Source of the DNA: Clostridia bacterium
GTDB taxonomy: Bacteria; Bacillota; Clostridia; Oscillospirales; CAG-272
NCBI GenBank assembly: GCA_017472255.1
Contig: JAFUQU010000050.1
Location: 1 to 64,000 of the forward strand
Reading direction: 5' to 3'
DNA: 64,000 nt
Shown here: positions 57,483-64,000 of the stretch, piece by piece
Layout of the letters: the number at the start of each line of letters is the position of its first letter
Position numbering within the stretch: the first letter of the stretch is position 1
Program-made: the position numbers and the translations under genes
The notes under the pieces: generated by a model
What the model saw: only the letters and a program-made list of their open reading frames with translations
Told to the model about the DNA's origin: nothing
Databases searched by the model: none

Positions 57483-58359
57483 ACTTCAATTCAAAATCAG
57501 CTTCAAAGATATTGCCCTTTGCATCGCTGTAATAGCAGATGTCGTTTCGGAAATCGATCCACTCCGCTTCGACGGTATAGCCGAGGTCGGGGAGATTGAT
57601 GTGCAGAAGCTGTTCCTTCTTTTCGGGGTCGATCACCCGAAGGGCGGGCGGAACGTCCGCGTTGAAGCCCTCCGAGGAATAAATCTTTCCCTTGTGGCAG
57701 CAAGCGCCCTGAATGAACAGATGATATTCGGTATCAAAATAATCACGGATATCCTCCGCCCCCAGCGTGACGAGGCGGACGCCGTATTCCTCCGAGACAA
57801 CGCCGTCGGCGAGCTTCGGAAGATCGAAGGAGAAATAGCGGGTCGTGTGCGTTGCGTCGCGCATGGTGAAAGCGTGAAGCAGATTCTTTTCAGTATCGAT
57901 GACAAAATTGCCGTAGGGACGGACGTCCGGCTTTTCGCCGTTGGATTTCCAGAGCTGGCGGTCTTCGACAAAGCCAATTTTTATAATTTGAACCAGCGTC
58001 ATGGAAAAGGCGGTGTTGTCACGCAGCAGACGGTACACGCAGCACATACCCTCGCGGCGGTCTTCCTGCTTGGCGTAATTGTTGTAGATGTTGGCATACA
58101 GCAGCGGGAACTCGTCGCCATCGGCGAAATATTCGCTGCCGAAGACGACAGCGTTGAAGTGCGGGATAACGGGTTCCGCCGGATTCACGGCAAATTCCGA
58201 AATCAGCGCCAGATCGACCGGCTCTGCGGACTCGGCGTCAAGCCCTTTGGCGTCAAACACGCGGCAGCGTCCGTCGGCGTTGAAGCGGAACATATAGTCG
58301 CCCCAGAAAGCGCCGTCCTGCGCGCCGTAAGCCATTTTTGCTTTCAGTGTCAGTTTCAT
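57481..58359 (-). CDS. Hypothetical protein, beta-rich
   Basis: A 292-residue protein I cannot assign. It lacks a signal peptide and membrane helix, and has strand-rich repeats such as YGNFVIDTEKNLLHAFTMRD, GACCHKGKIYSSEGFN and NDICYYSDAKGNIFEADF, compatible with a beta-propeller. The start could be ATG 58359 (MKLTLKAKMAYGAQDG) or ATG 58371; neither has a ribosome site because a repeated multi-hairpin element (58363-58493) abuts the start. A terminator lies upstream at 58510-58541, so its promoter must be inside or next to that element. Confidence 0.7.
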   Translation of the reverse strand: MKLTLKAKMAYGAQDGAFWGDYMFRFNADGRCRVFDAKGLDAESAEPVDLALISEFAVNPAEPVIPHFNAVVFGSEYFADGDEFPLLYANIYNNYAKQEDRREGMCCVYRLLRDNTAFSMTLVQIIKIGFVEDRQLWKSNGEKPDVRPYGNFVIDTEKNLLHAFTMRDATHTTRYFSFDLPKLADGVVSEEYGVRLVTLGAEDIRDYFDTEYHLFIQGACCHKGKIYSSEGFNADVPPALRVIDPEKKEQLLHINLPDLGYTVEAEWIDFRNDICYYSDAKGNIFEADFELK

Positions 58360-58362
58360 AAT

Positions 58363-58493
58363 AATTACCATGGCTTTCGCGTAGCGAAAGCTTCCTTATT
58401 GGGAATTTGTGGGTGGTTTTGCGTAGCAAAATCGCTGCTGCAAAGCAGCGAAACACACAAAAACCATGCGTGAAAAATCTATTTTTCACGCTA
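58363..58493 (-). repeat. Multi-hairpin repeat element, copy A
   Basis: A 131-base element about 85-90% identical to copy B at 62999-63128. It holds four hairpins: GCGTGAAAAAT/ATTTTTCACGC, CGCTGC/GCAGCG, TTTTGC/GCAAAA with a TAC loop, and CTTTCGC/GCGAAAG with a TAC loop (minus-strand view for loops). The second hairpin differs in sequence from copy B but still pairs, so the fold appears conserved. It ends exactly at the start region of the minus-strand gene (ATGGTAATTA). Confidence 0.85.
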
Positions 58494-58509
58494 TTACCTC
58501 GAAAATCAG

Positions 58510-58541
58510 AGGAGTATGTCACAGAGGCGTGACATACTCCT
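58510..58541. terminator. Terminator of the fumarate-reductase/AspT operon
   Basis: AGGAGTATGTCAC pairs with GTGACATACTCCT; T-rich runs follow on both strands. Confidence 0.85.
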
Positions 58542-58553
58542 GTTTTTAGTTTG

Positions 58554-59828
58554 TCAACCCCAGATTACCAGCAGGAACTGCGATACCAGCACGACCGCTA
58601 AAAGGGCGATCGGGTAGGTGGCAGCGTAAGCGGAGGCAACCTCGTCGGTCTTGGCCACGTTGATCAGCGTGCCCAGAGCAGGCGTAGAGGTCATACCGCC
58701 GGTGATCGAACCGAGGTTGTTCAGCAGGCTGAGCTTCAGCACATACTTTGCGAACAGATAGCCCACGATCATCGGAACAATGGTCATGATAATGCCGTAG
58801 ATGAAGTACACGGGCTTGAAGTACTGAATGAAGCTTGCACCGCCTGCGATACCCGCACCGATCAGGAAGAGTGCCAGACCCAGCTCGCGGAGATTCTCCA
58901 GCGTCTTCTTGGAAGGCATCAGGTTGATCGGACCGACATGACCAAAGTGACCGAATACCAGCGCAGTGATCAGCGTACCGCCGGTGGTGGTCAGCGAGAA
59001 GCAGGTGCCGGACAGACCCTGACCGGACAGCGGAATCTTGATGCCGCCCACGATAATGCCGACGATGGCGGCCAGAGCGAAAGCACCCAGTCCCATGCCG
59101 TCGATTTCAATCAGCTTGCCGGTGTAGGCTTTCTTTTCGCCCACATCCGCGTTGGAGAGCTTCTTGCGCTCCGCCTCCATGTCCGCCTTGACGAACTTGG
59201 GGATCAGCTGTACGAACAGCACCACGCCGATAACACCGAACAGATAAGCGATACCGTGACCAACGGTGACGGCTGCTTCATAGGCCTCAGCGACCTCGGG
59301 CGTTGCGGCGTACATATTCTCGACGGTGGCTTTCGCTGCCGAGAATGCGGGGGTGGAGGTCAGCGAGCCGGACAGCAGACCGTCCAGCATGGCCATGAAC
59401 TGCTTATGATCGTTCTCGCCGCCCAGGGTGATGCCGAAGTAGTAGCAGCCTATGCAGGAGATACCGCCTGCCAGGATGATAATCACGCCCAGCAGGATGT
59501 AGGACTTGAAGTTCTTTGCCAGATTCTTGAAGAACTTCGGGCCGGCGATGAAACCAACCGAGGTGACGAAGAATACCAGACCTACGTTCTCGACGATTTT
59601 CAGCGCCTGGCTGAGATAGGAGCTGTCACCGATCTTGAGGGAACCGGCGAGATTGTTGTAGAAGAGTGCGCCGAAGAGCAGCGCGATGATGAAGACGCCC
59701 GCCGTACCAAGGGAAACGCCCTTGATGGTGACACGTCCGAGCAGGTAGCCCAGTGCGGCCACCACCATGATTGCAAGCGTCAGAACGGCAACGCCGCTGA
59801 CCGAAATAACTCCGCCTAATAAATTCAT
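58554..59828 (-). CDS. AspT/YidE-YbjL family antiporter, possible succinate exporter
   Basis: A 424-residue membrane protein with two homologous halves, each carrying the family motif (GLLSGSLTSTPAFSAAKA and LGSITGGMTSTPALGTLIN), typical of aspartate:alanine exchangers and the related corynebacterial succinate exporter SucE. It lacks the central RCK (TrkA-C) domains of AspT. AAGGAAGG is upstream of the ATG. It is 21 bases after a fumarate-reductase-type flavoprotein on the same strand; I infer that it exports the succinate formed, or exchanges dicarboxylates. Confidence 0.88.
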   Translation of the reverse strand: MNLLGGVISVSGVAVLTLAIMVVAALGYLLGRVTIKGVSLGTAGVFIIALLFGALFYNNLAGSLKIGDSSYLSQALKIVENVGLVFFVTSVGFIAGPKFFKNLAKNFKSYILLGVIIILAGGISCIGCYYFGITLGGENDHKQFMAMLDGLLSGSLTSTPAFSAAKATVENMYAATPEVAEAYEAAVTVGHGIAYLFGVIGVVLFVQLIPKFVKADMEAERKKLSNADVGEKKAYTGKLIEIDGMGLGAFALAAIVGIIVGGIKIPLSGQGLSGTCFSLTTTGGTLITALVFGHFGHVGPINLMPSKKTLENLRELGLALFLIGAGIAGGASFIQYFKPVYFIYGIIMTIVPMIVGYLFAKYVLKLSLLNNLGSITGGMTSTPALGTLINVAKTDEVASAYAATYPIALLAVVLVSQFLLVIWG

Positions 59829-59849
59829 TTTTGTGAACCTTCCTTACTG

Positions 59850-61454
59850 TCAGATACTGGGCTGATTCGTGTAATTCGGAAGCAGCTTGGGCGATACGGC
59901 GTCGGTTTCGATACCGGCGGCAGCGCGTTCTGCGTCGAATTTCGCGATGTGATCGAGGGTCAGTGCGCCGATGGTCACTTCCTTTGCCTTGGCAGCGGCG
60001 TTCTTGCCCGCGCTGCGACCGAAGACGATGATGTCAAGCAGCGAGTTGCCCATCAGACGGTTGCGTCCATGGATGCCGCCGACAGCTTCACCGGCTACGT
60101 ACAGATTTTCCACATTGGTGGTCTGACCGTCCACGTTGATGTCAAGACCGCCGTTCTGATAATGCAGGGTGGGGTAAACAAGGATCGGCTCCTTGCGGAT
60201 GTCGATCCCGTAGGAAGCGAACATACGCATCATGGCGGGAATACGCTTTTCGATGGTGCCTTCGCCGCCGATGGCTTCGATCATGGGAGTGTCGAGCCAG
60301 ACAGCCTTGCCGGTGCCAGTGTCCACGCCCTCGTCACGGTCGGAGCACTCGCGGATGATGGAGGCTGCCGAAACGTCACGGGTTTCCAGCGGATGCATGA
60401 AGACCTTGCCGTCGCGGTTGACCAGCTTCGCGCCGAGGGAGCGAACCTTCTCCGTAACCAGCGCGCCGAAGATCTGCTGCGGGTAAGCGGCGCCGGTGGG
60501 ATGATACTGAAGGGTGTCGGCGTAAAGCAGCTTCGCGCCCACGCGATAGCCCAGAACCAGACCGTCGGCGGTAGCGCCGTAGTGGTTGGAAGTGGGGAAG
60601 CCCTGATAGTGCATACGTCCTGCACCGCCGGTGGCGATGATGACGGTCTTGGCCTTTGCGATCATCAGCTCCTTGGTTTCCATGTTCATCAGAACAGCGC
60701 CGGCAGCCTTGCCGTTCTCGTCCAGAATCAGCTCGATGGCGGAGGTGAAGTCGATGACCGGAATGCCGCGGTTGAGAACCTCATCGCGGAGGGTGCGCAT
60801 GATTTCGGCGCCGGAGTAGTCCTTCGCGGCGTGCATACGCTTGCGGGAAGTGCCGCCGCCATGGGTCGTAACCATGGTGCCGTCGGCGGTCTTGTCGAAT
60901 TCCACGCCCAGCTCGTTCAGCCACTGAATGGCTTCGGGAGCGTCGCAGACCAGCTTGGACAGCAGCTCGCGCTTTGCGGCGAAATGTCCGCCGCCGAAGG
61001 CATCCAGGAAGTGAATGGCGGGGGAGTCGTTGGGCTTGTCGGCAGCCTGAATGCCGCCCTCAGCCATCATGGTGTTGGCGTCGCCGATGCGCAGCTTGGT
61101 GACGATCATTACGTTCGCGCCGGCTTCGTGAGCTTCGATGGCTGCGGAGGAACCTGCGCCGCCGCCGCCGATGATCAGCACGTCCACATCATATTTCGGC
61201 GCGGAAAGATCCACGTCGGAAGCGGAAATGCGGCTGTGCGCTTCCAGCATTTCAGCCAGCTCGTGGGGAACCTGCTCGCCCTTGTTGGGACCGATGCGCA
61301 GGGTGGTGAATTCATTCTTCTTGTAGTCGGGATGATAAGCGGCGAGAAGGTCTTCCTTTTCCTGCGCCGTCATGCGGCGGGGCTCATAGGCAATGTTCTC
61401 GGCGCGGGCGGCTTCTACCGCCTTCAGTGATGCTTCAAATTCCTTTGCGTACAT
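59850..61454 (-). CDS. Fumarate reductase/succinate dehydrogenase-type flavoprotein
   Basis: FAD subunit of a fumarate reductase-like enzyme, 534 residues. After an N-terminal extension of ~88 residues the FAD site VDVLIIGGGGAGSSAAIEAH appears, then TMMAEGGIQAA, TTHGGGTSRKRMHAA (His/Arg at the active site), IIATGGAGRMHY, LQYHPTGA, and VYPTLHYQNGGLDINVDGQT, AGEAVGGIHGRNRLMGNSLL. Catalytic His and Arg positions are in place. No membrane anchor gene is nearby, so the complex is probably soluble. It follows the Fe-S subunit gene by 14 bases. Confidence 0.9.
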   Translation of the reverse strand: MYAKEFEASLKAVEAARAENIAYEPRRMTAQEKEDLLAAYHPDYKKNEFTTLRIGPNKGEQVPHELAEMLEAHSRISASDVDLSAPKYDVDVLIIGGGGAGSSAAIEAHEAGANVMIVTKLRIGDANTMMAEGGIQAADKPNDSPAIHFLDAFGGGHFAAKRELLSKLVCDAPEAIQWLNELGVEFDKTADGTMVTTHGGGTSRKRMHAAKDYSGAEIMRTLRDEVLNRGIPVIDFTSAIELILDENGKAAGAVLMNMETKELMIAKAKTVIIATGGAGRMHYQGFPTSNHYGATADGLVLGYRVGAKLLYADTLQYHPTGAAYPQQIFGALVTEKVRSLGAKLVNRDGKVFMHPLETRDVSAASIIRECSDRDEGVDTGTGKAVWLDTPMIEAIGGEGTIEKRIPAMMRMFASYGIDIRKEPILVYPTLHYQNGGLDINVDGQTTNVENLYVAGEAVGGIHGRNRLMGNSLLDIIVFGRSAGKNAAAKAKEVTIGALTLDHIAKFDAERAAAGIETDAVSPKLLPNYTNQPSI

Positions 61455-61468
61455 GACAAACCCTCCGT

Positions 61469-62143
61469 TTACTTCTCAATCTCGCGGTTGTTGTAAAGCT
61501 CTTTCAGCTCTTCCACCGGCTTGCCCATCAGCGCCTCGATGAGGTCGTTGAAGGTGCCGTCCTTGATTTCCTTCACGCGGTTTTCAAGGTGCTCGGTCTT
61601 GGGAGCCAGATACTTGCCGTTGAGACGGCGAGCCAGCATGGCCACCTGCGGGTGAGAGATACCGGCGGGGCAGCGGGAGGAGCATACGCCGCACATCACG
61701 CAGTCGAAGCTCTCCTCGGCACATTTGTCATACTCGCCGCGCTGTGCGTAAGCGATGTACTGCATGACGTCGAGGCTCTGGGTGCAGGCCTTGGTGCAGG
61801 CGTTGCAGCCCACGCAGGCGTAGATTTCGGGGTAAAGCTGCATCATGATCTGTTCGGTGGGCTTTACGCTTTCGATGTCGTAAACCTGCTTCACCAGCGG
61901 GAAGAAGGGAAGGGTTGCGACATACATACCTTCCTCGACCTTGGTCTGGCAGGCGAGACAGGTTTTCAGCTCACGCTCGCCCTTGATGCGGTAGATGGTG
62001 GCGCAGGCGCCGCAGAAGCCGTTCCGGCAGCCGCAGCCGCGAACCAGCTGATAGCCCGCGTACTCCATGGCGCACATGATGGTCAGATTGTCCGGCACCT
62101 GATACTGTTTGCCGAACAGGTAGATGTTTACCATTTTCTCCAT
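61469..62143 (-). CDS. Fumarate reductase-type iron-sulfur protein
   Basis: A 224-residue electron-transfer subunit. The N-terminal 2Fe-2S domain has RGCGCRNGFCGACATIYRI and LKTCLACQTKV; the C-terminal domain has two ferredoxin motifs, ACVGCNACTKACTQSLDV and CVMCGVCSSRCPAGI, for 4Fe-4S or 3Fe-4S clusters. This arrangement matches FrdB/SdhB/TfrB-type proteins, and its partner is the flavoprotein encoded next. The ATG at 62143 is 10 bases after AGGAG. A second ATG (62134) is possible. Confidence 0.92.
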   Translation of the reverse strand: MEKMVNIYLFGKQYQVPDNLTIMCAMEYAGYQLVRGCGCRNGFCGACATIYRIKGERELKTCLACQTKVEEGMYVATLPFFPLVKQVYDIESVKPTEQIMMQLYPEIYACVGCNACTKACTQSLDVMQYIAYAQRGEYDKCAEESFDCVMCGVCSSRCPAGISHPQVAMLARRLNGKYLAPKTEHLENRVKEIKDGTFNDLIEALMGKPVEELKELYNNREIEK

Positions 62144-62161
62144 ATTTGTGGTTCTCCTGTA

Positions 62162-62995
62162 TTAAAATGTGACTTTCATGCCGTCATATGAAACGCCAAA
62201 GCCTTCCTTTGCGGCAATCGGTACGAAATCGTCGTAAGCGGCGTGAGTGCCGTTGTGCGAGAAGTGGTTGCAGATAAAGATCGTCTTGTCGTCCGCCAAT
62301 CCCAGCTCCAGCATTTTTTCCTTCACCTGCACGTTTTCCGCCAGACCCATATGCCCCACATAGTTCAGAGGCAGGCAGGCGTTGGTGCAGTCGAGGGAAA
62401 CGAGATCGAAGTGAGGGTGGGTTTTTTCCCAGTAAGCCCACACATCGTCGTGGAAGAAGTGGGTGTCGTGACCATAGATCATCGTCTTTTCGCCGTCGCT
62501 GATCTGATAGAACAGTGGTCCGGCGTTGGGATCGTGGATGGCGGTCAGAGGGGTAATCGTGTACTTTCCGGCGGCGAACGGCTCGAAGGCCTTCACCTCG
62601 TGGAAGGAACAGGTGCCCTCCTTTTCCAGCTGTCCGGCGATCTGCGGCGAAACCCGCTCGCCCACCTTCGCGCTGCCGTGAAAGGTCAGATGGAAGCCTT
62701 CGCTCACATGAGAAAAGCCCTTTTTCAGCATGGCAATATCGGTGGGGTAGAGGTGATCCGAATGGGTGTGGGTGACGATGCAGTCGGTGACGTTCAGCAG
62801 GTCAATGCCGTTCTGCAGGATATGTGCGTAGGTATCAGCGGGAAAATCGATGAGAAGCGTTCCGTCAATCAGCGCCTGGGAACGGGTGCGCAGCGCGCGT
62901 CCGCCGACCTTGCGGGATTTCCGGCAGCGTTCACAGTCGCACCAGAGGGCGGGAATGCCCTCTGCCGCGGCGGTGCCTAAAAATTGGATTTCCAT
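62162..62995 (-). CDS. MBL-fold metallohydrolase (PhnP-like)
   Basis: A 277-residue metallo-beta-lactamase-fold hydrolase. Start IQFLGTAAAEGIPALWCDCE with the Cys-rich loop CDCERCRKSR as in PhnP/PqqB-type proteins, then the metal motif VTHTHSDHLYPTD, Asp ligand in YGHDTHFF, and final His in CNHFSHNGTH. No ribosome site precedes ATG 62995 or the alternative 63007 because repeat copy B ends there. It lies inside the fumarate-reductase operon, between the flavin reductase and the Fe-S subunit. The reaction is unknown (phosphodiesterase or similar). Confidence 0.88.
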   Translation of the reverse strand: MEIQFLGTAAAEGIPALWCDCERCRKSRKVGGRALRTRSQALIDGTLLIDFPADTYAHILQNGIDLLNVTDCIVTHTHSDHLYPTDIAMLKKGFSHVSEGFHLTFHGSAKVGERVSPQIAGQLEKEGTCSFHEVKAFEPFAAGKYTITPLTAIHDPNAGPLFYQISDGEKTMIYGHDTHFFHDDVWAYWEKTHPHFDLVSLDCTNACLPLNYVGHMGLAENVQVKEKMLELGLADDKTIFICNHFSHNGTHAAYDDFVPIAAKEGFGVSYDGMKVTF

Positions 62996-62998
62996 ATT

Positions 62999-63128
62999 AA
63001 TTACCATGACTTTCGCGTAGCGAAAGTTTCCTTATTGGGAATTTGTGGGTGGTTTTGCGTAGCAAAATCATTGCCGTAGGCAATGAAAACCACAAAAACC
63101 GTGCGTGAAAAATATATTTTTCACGCTA
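62999..63128 (-). repeat. Multi-hairpin repeat element, copy B
   Basis: A 130-base copy of the element at 58363-58493, here between two cotranscribed minus-strand genes. Its variable hairpin reads CATTGCC-GTA-GGCAATG instead of the CGCTGC stem of copy A; three hairpins share a GTA/TAC loop. As in copy A, it ends at ATGGTAATTA by the downstream start codon. Confidence 0.85.
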
Positions 63129-63138
63129 GCCTCCGGAA

Positions 63139-63972
63139 TCAATATTCGTCGGGCAGCTCATCCAGCTGATCGAAACGGAATACGGGACCGTCCTTGCAGA
63201 TGTACTTGGAACCCACGTTGCAGCGTCCGCACTTGCCGATGCCGCACTTCATGCGCATCTCAAGGGTGGTGTAAATCTGCTCCTTGGAGAAGCCCATTTC
63301 AATCAGACCGGCCAGCGTGAACTTGATCATGATGGGGGGACCGCAGAGGATGGCGATCTTGTCGGTATCGAAGCCCAGCTCCTTGACGTAGTTGGGAACG
63401 AAGCCTACATGACCGTCCCAGCCCTCCTGCTCGCGGTCGATGGTCAGATGGACGTGTACGTCGTCGTCGCCCACCCACTCGCTGATGATCTCGTTGTAGT
63501 CAACCAGATCGTCCTTGCTGCGGGAACCGTAAACGATGTCGATGCGTCCGTAGCGGTCGCGGTAGTGGCGGCAGTAGTTGATGACCGAGCGCAGGGGCGC
63601 AAGACCGATACCGCCGGCGATGAACAGCATATTCTTGCCCGCGAACTCGGTGTCCACGGGGAAAGCGTTGCCGTAAGGGCCGCGGATGGTGATCTGCTGA
63701 CCCACCTCCATGGCGTGAAGCCATTCGGTGACGCAGCCGCACTTTTTGATGGAGAACTCCATGTACTCCTCGTTTGTCGGCGACGAGGTGATGGAGAACA
63801 TACCCTCGCCCACGCCGGGGACAGAGAGCATGGCGCACTGACCGGGCTTGTGAATGAAGGGCTTTTTGCCGTCGGGGGTAACAACCCGGAAGGTCTTGAC
63901 ATCGGGGGTGTCGATGCGGATATCGACGACCTCGCCGATGGCGGGAATGAGAGGTTCTCTGATATCAGTCAT
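63139..63972 (-). CDS. FAD/NAD(P)-binding, 2Fe-2S oxidoreductase (sulfhydrogenase-gamma/PyrK-like)
   Basis: Diaphorase-type subunit of 277 residues: FAD domain (KPGQCAMLSVPGVGEGMFSI, TSSPTNEEYMEFSIKKCG), NAD(P) domain (FIAGGIGLAPLRSVINYCR; ILCGPPIMIKFTLAGL) and a C-terminal 2Fe-2S motif MKCGIGKCGRCNVGSKYIC. Similar to AsrB, the gamma subunit of cytoplasmic hydrogenase and dihydroorotate dehydrogenase electron-transfer subunit. GGGAGG precedes the ATG. In this operon it would pass electrons from NAD(P)H to the fumarate-reductase pair. Confidence 0.92.
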   Translation of the reverse strand: MTDIREPLIPAIGEVVDIRIDTPDVKTFRVVTPDGKKPFIHKPGQCAMLSVPGVGEGMFSITSSPTNEEYMEFSIKKCGCVTEWLHAMEVGQQITIRGPYGNAFPVDTEFAGKNMLFIAGGIGLAPLRSVINYCRHYRDRYGRIDIVYGSRSKDDLVDYNEIISEWVGDDDVHVHLTIDREQEGWDGHVGFVPNYVKELGFDTDKIAILCGPPIMIKFTLAGLIEMGFSKEQIYTTLEMRMKCGIGKCGRCNVGSKYICKDGPVFRFDQLDELPDEY

Positions 63973-64000
63973 TGGCTTTTCCTCCCAGCGTTTTCATAAC
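63966..64000 (-). CDS. C-terminal end of an upstream gene (runs off right edge)
   Basis: The minus strand entering from the right edge reads VMKTLGGKAND then a stop that overlaps the next start (ATGACTGA). This is probably the tail of the preceding operon gene, plausibly a partner of the flavin reductase, but too short to identify. Confidence 0.4.

Noticed and set aside
1..64000. CRISPR arrays, rRNA, tRNA, prophage or intact insertion sequences
   Set aside because: Reading both strands I found no regularly spaced repeats, no conserved rRNA stretches, no convincing tRNA cloverleaf and no transposase or phage gene.

Overview
The window looks like a chromosomal segment of an anaerobic, moderately high-GC Bacillota (Clostridia; an uncultured gut Oscillospirales- or Christensenellales-type organism would fit, but that placement is inference). 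Supporting signs are AGGAGG-type ribosome sites almost everywhere, strong sigma-A promoters with 17-base spacers, T-box, preQ1-I and TPP leader RNAs, reverse rubrerythrin, DegV/FakA proteins, ECF-transporter S components (QueT, ThiT, BioY), lipoprotein sugar-binding proteins with Thr-rich linkers, and many small regulator-plus-enzyme carbohydrate cassettes. I see no rRNA, tRNA, CRISPR array, prophage or intact insertion sequence.

Layout, left to right. 1-2950: ilvB-ilvH-ilvC branched-chain amino acid operon (minus strand) behind a T-box leader. 3053-7326: a metallophosphoesterase/HAD fusion and a divergent SulP anion transporter. 7362-13733: GH78 rhamnosidase, two proteins of unknown function, and a fatty-acid-kinase pair (DAK2 protein and DegV protein). 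14068-17427: DUF2500-like membrane protein, then an operon of two PHP-domain proteins and a histidine phosphatase. 17474-18502: a chimeric gene in which an ECF sigma region 2 is joined to an unrelated C-terminal domain. 18659-30916: carbohydrate region with a serine hydrolase, Gfo/Idh/MocA oxidoreductase, AraC regulators, solute-binding lipoprotein, GH38 alpha-mannosidase and a large FAD protein. 31031-34634: Rrf2 regulator with reverse rubrerythrin, then a second solute-binding protein/AraC pair. 34892-36895: a preQ1-I riboswitch with queT-queF, and a TPP riboswitch with thiT. 36899-39417: a radical SAM enzyme with two paralogous small Cys-motif membrane proteins, next to a lipoprotein. 39532-46691: OPA-type MFS transporter, two MATE exporters, fabD and pyruvate kinase. 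46735-52088: anti-sigma/ECF sigma pair, a third solute-binding protein, and an FAD oxidoreductase coupled to bioY. 52127-57441: AraC regulator divergent from a TIM-barrel isomerase and two Gfo/Idh/MocA dehydrogenases, then VanZ-like and GNAT genes. 57481-64000: an unrecognised protein, then an operon of AspT-family exporter, fumarate-reductase-type flavoprotein and iron-sulfur protein, MBL hydrolase and an FAD/NAD/2Fe-2S reductase.

How it fits together: much of the window serves glycan-derived sugar use (GH78, GH38, three binding proteins, four AraC regulators, three Gfo/Idh/MocA enzymes, an Hyi-like isomerase), with import permeases encoded elsewhere. The right end resembles a soluble NAD(P)H-linked fumarate reduction and dicarboxylate export module for fermentation.

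The least explained items are the radical SAM/Cys-peptide cluster (36899-38313), a duplicated multi-hairpin element with a compensatory stem change that abuts two start codons (58363-58493 and 62999-63128), and the sigma-region-2 chimera (17474-18502).
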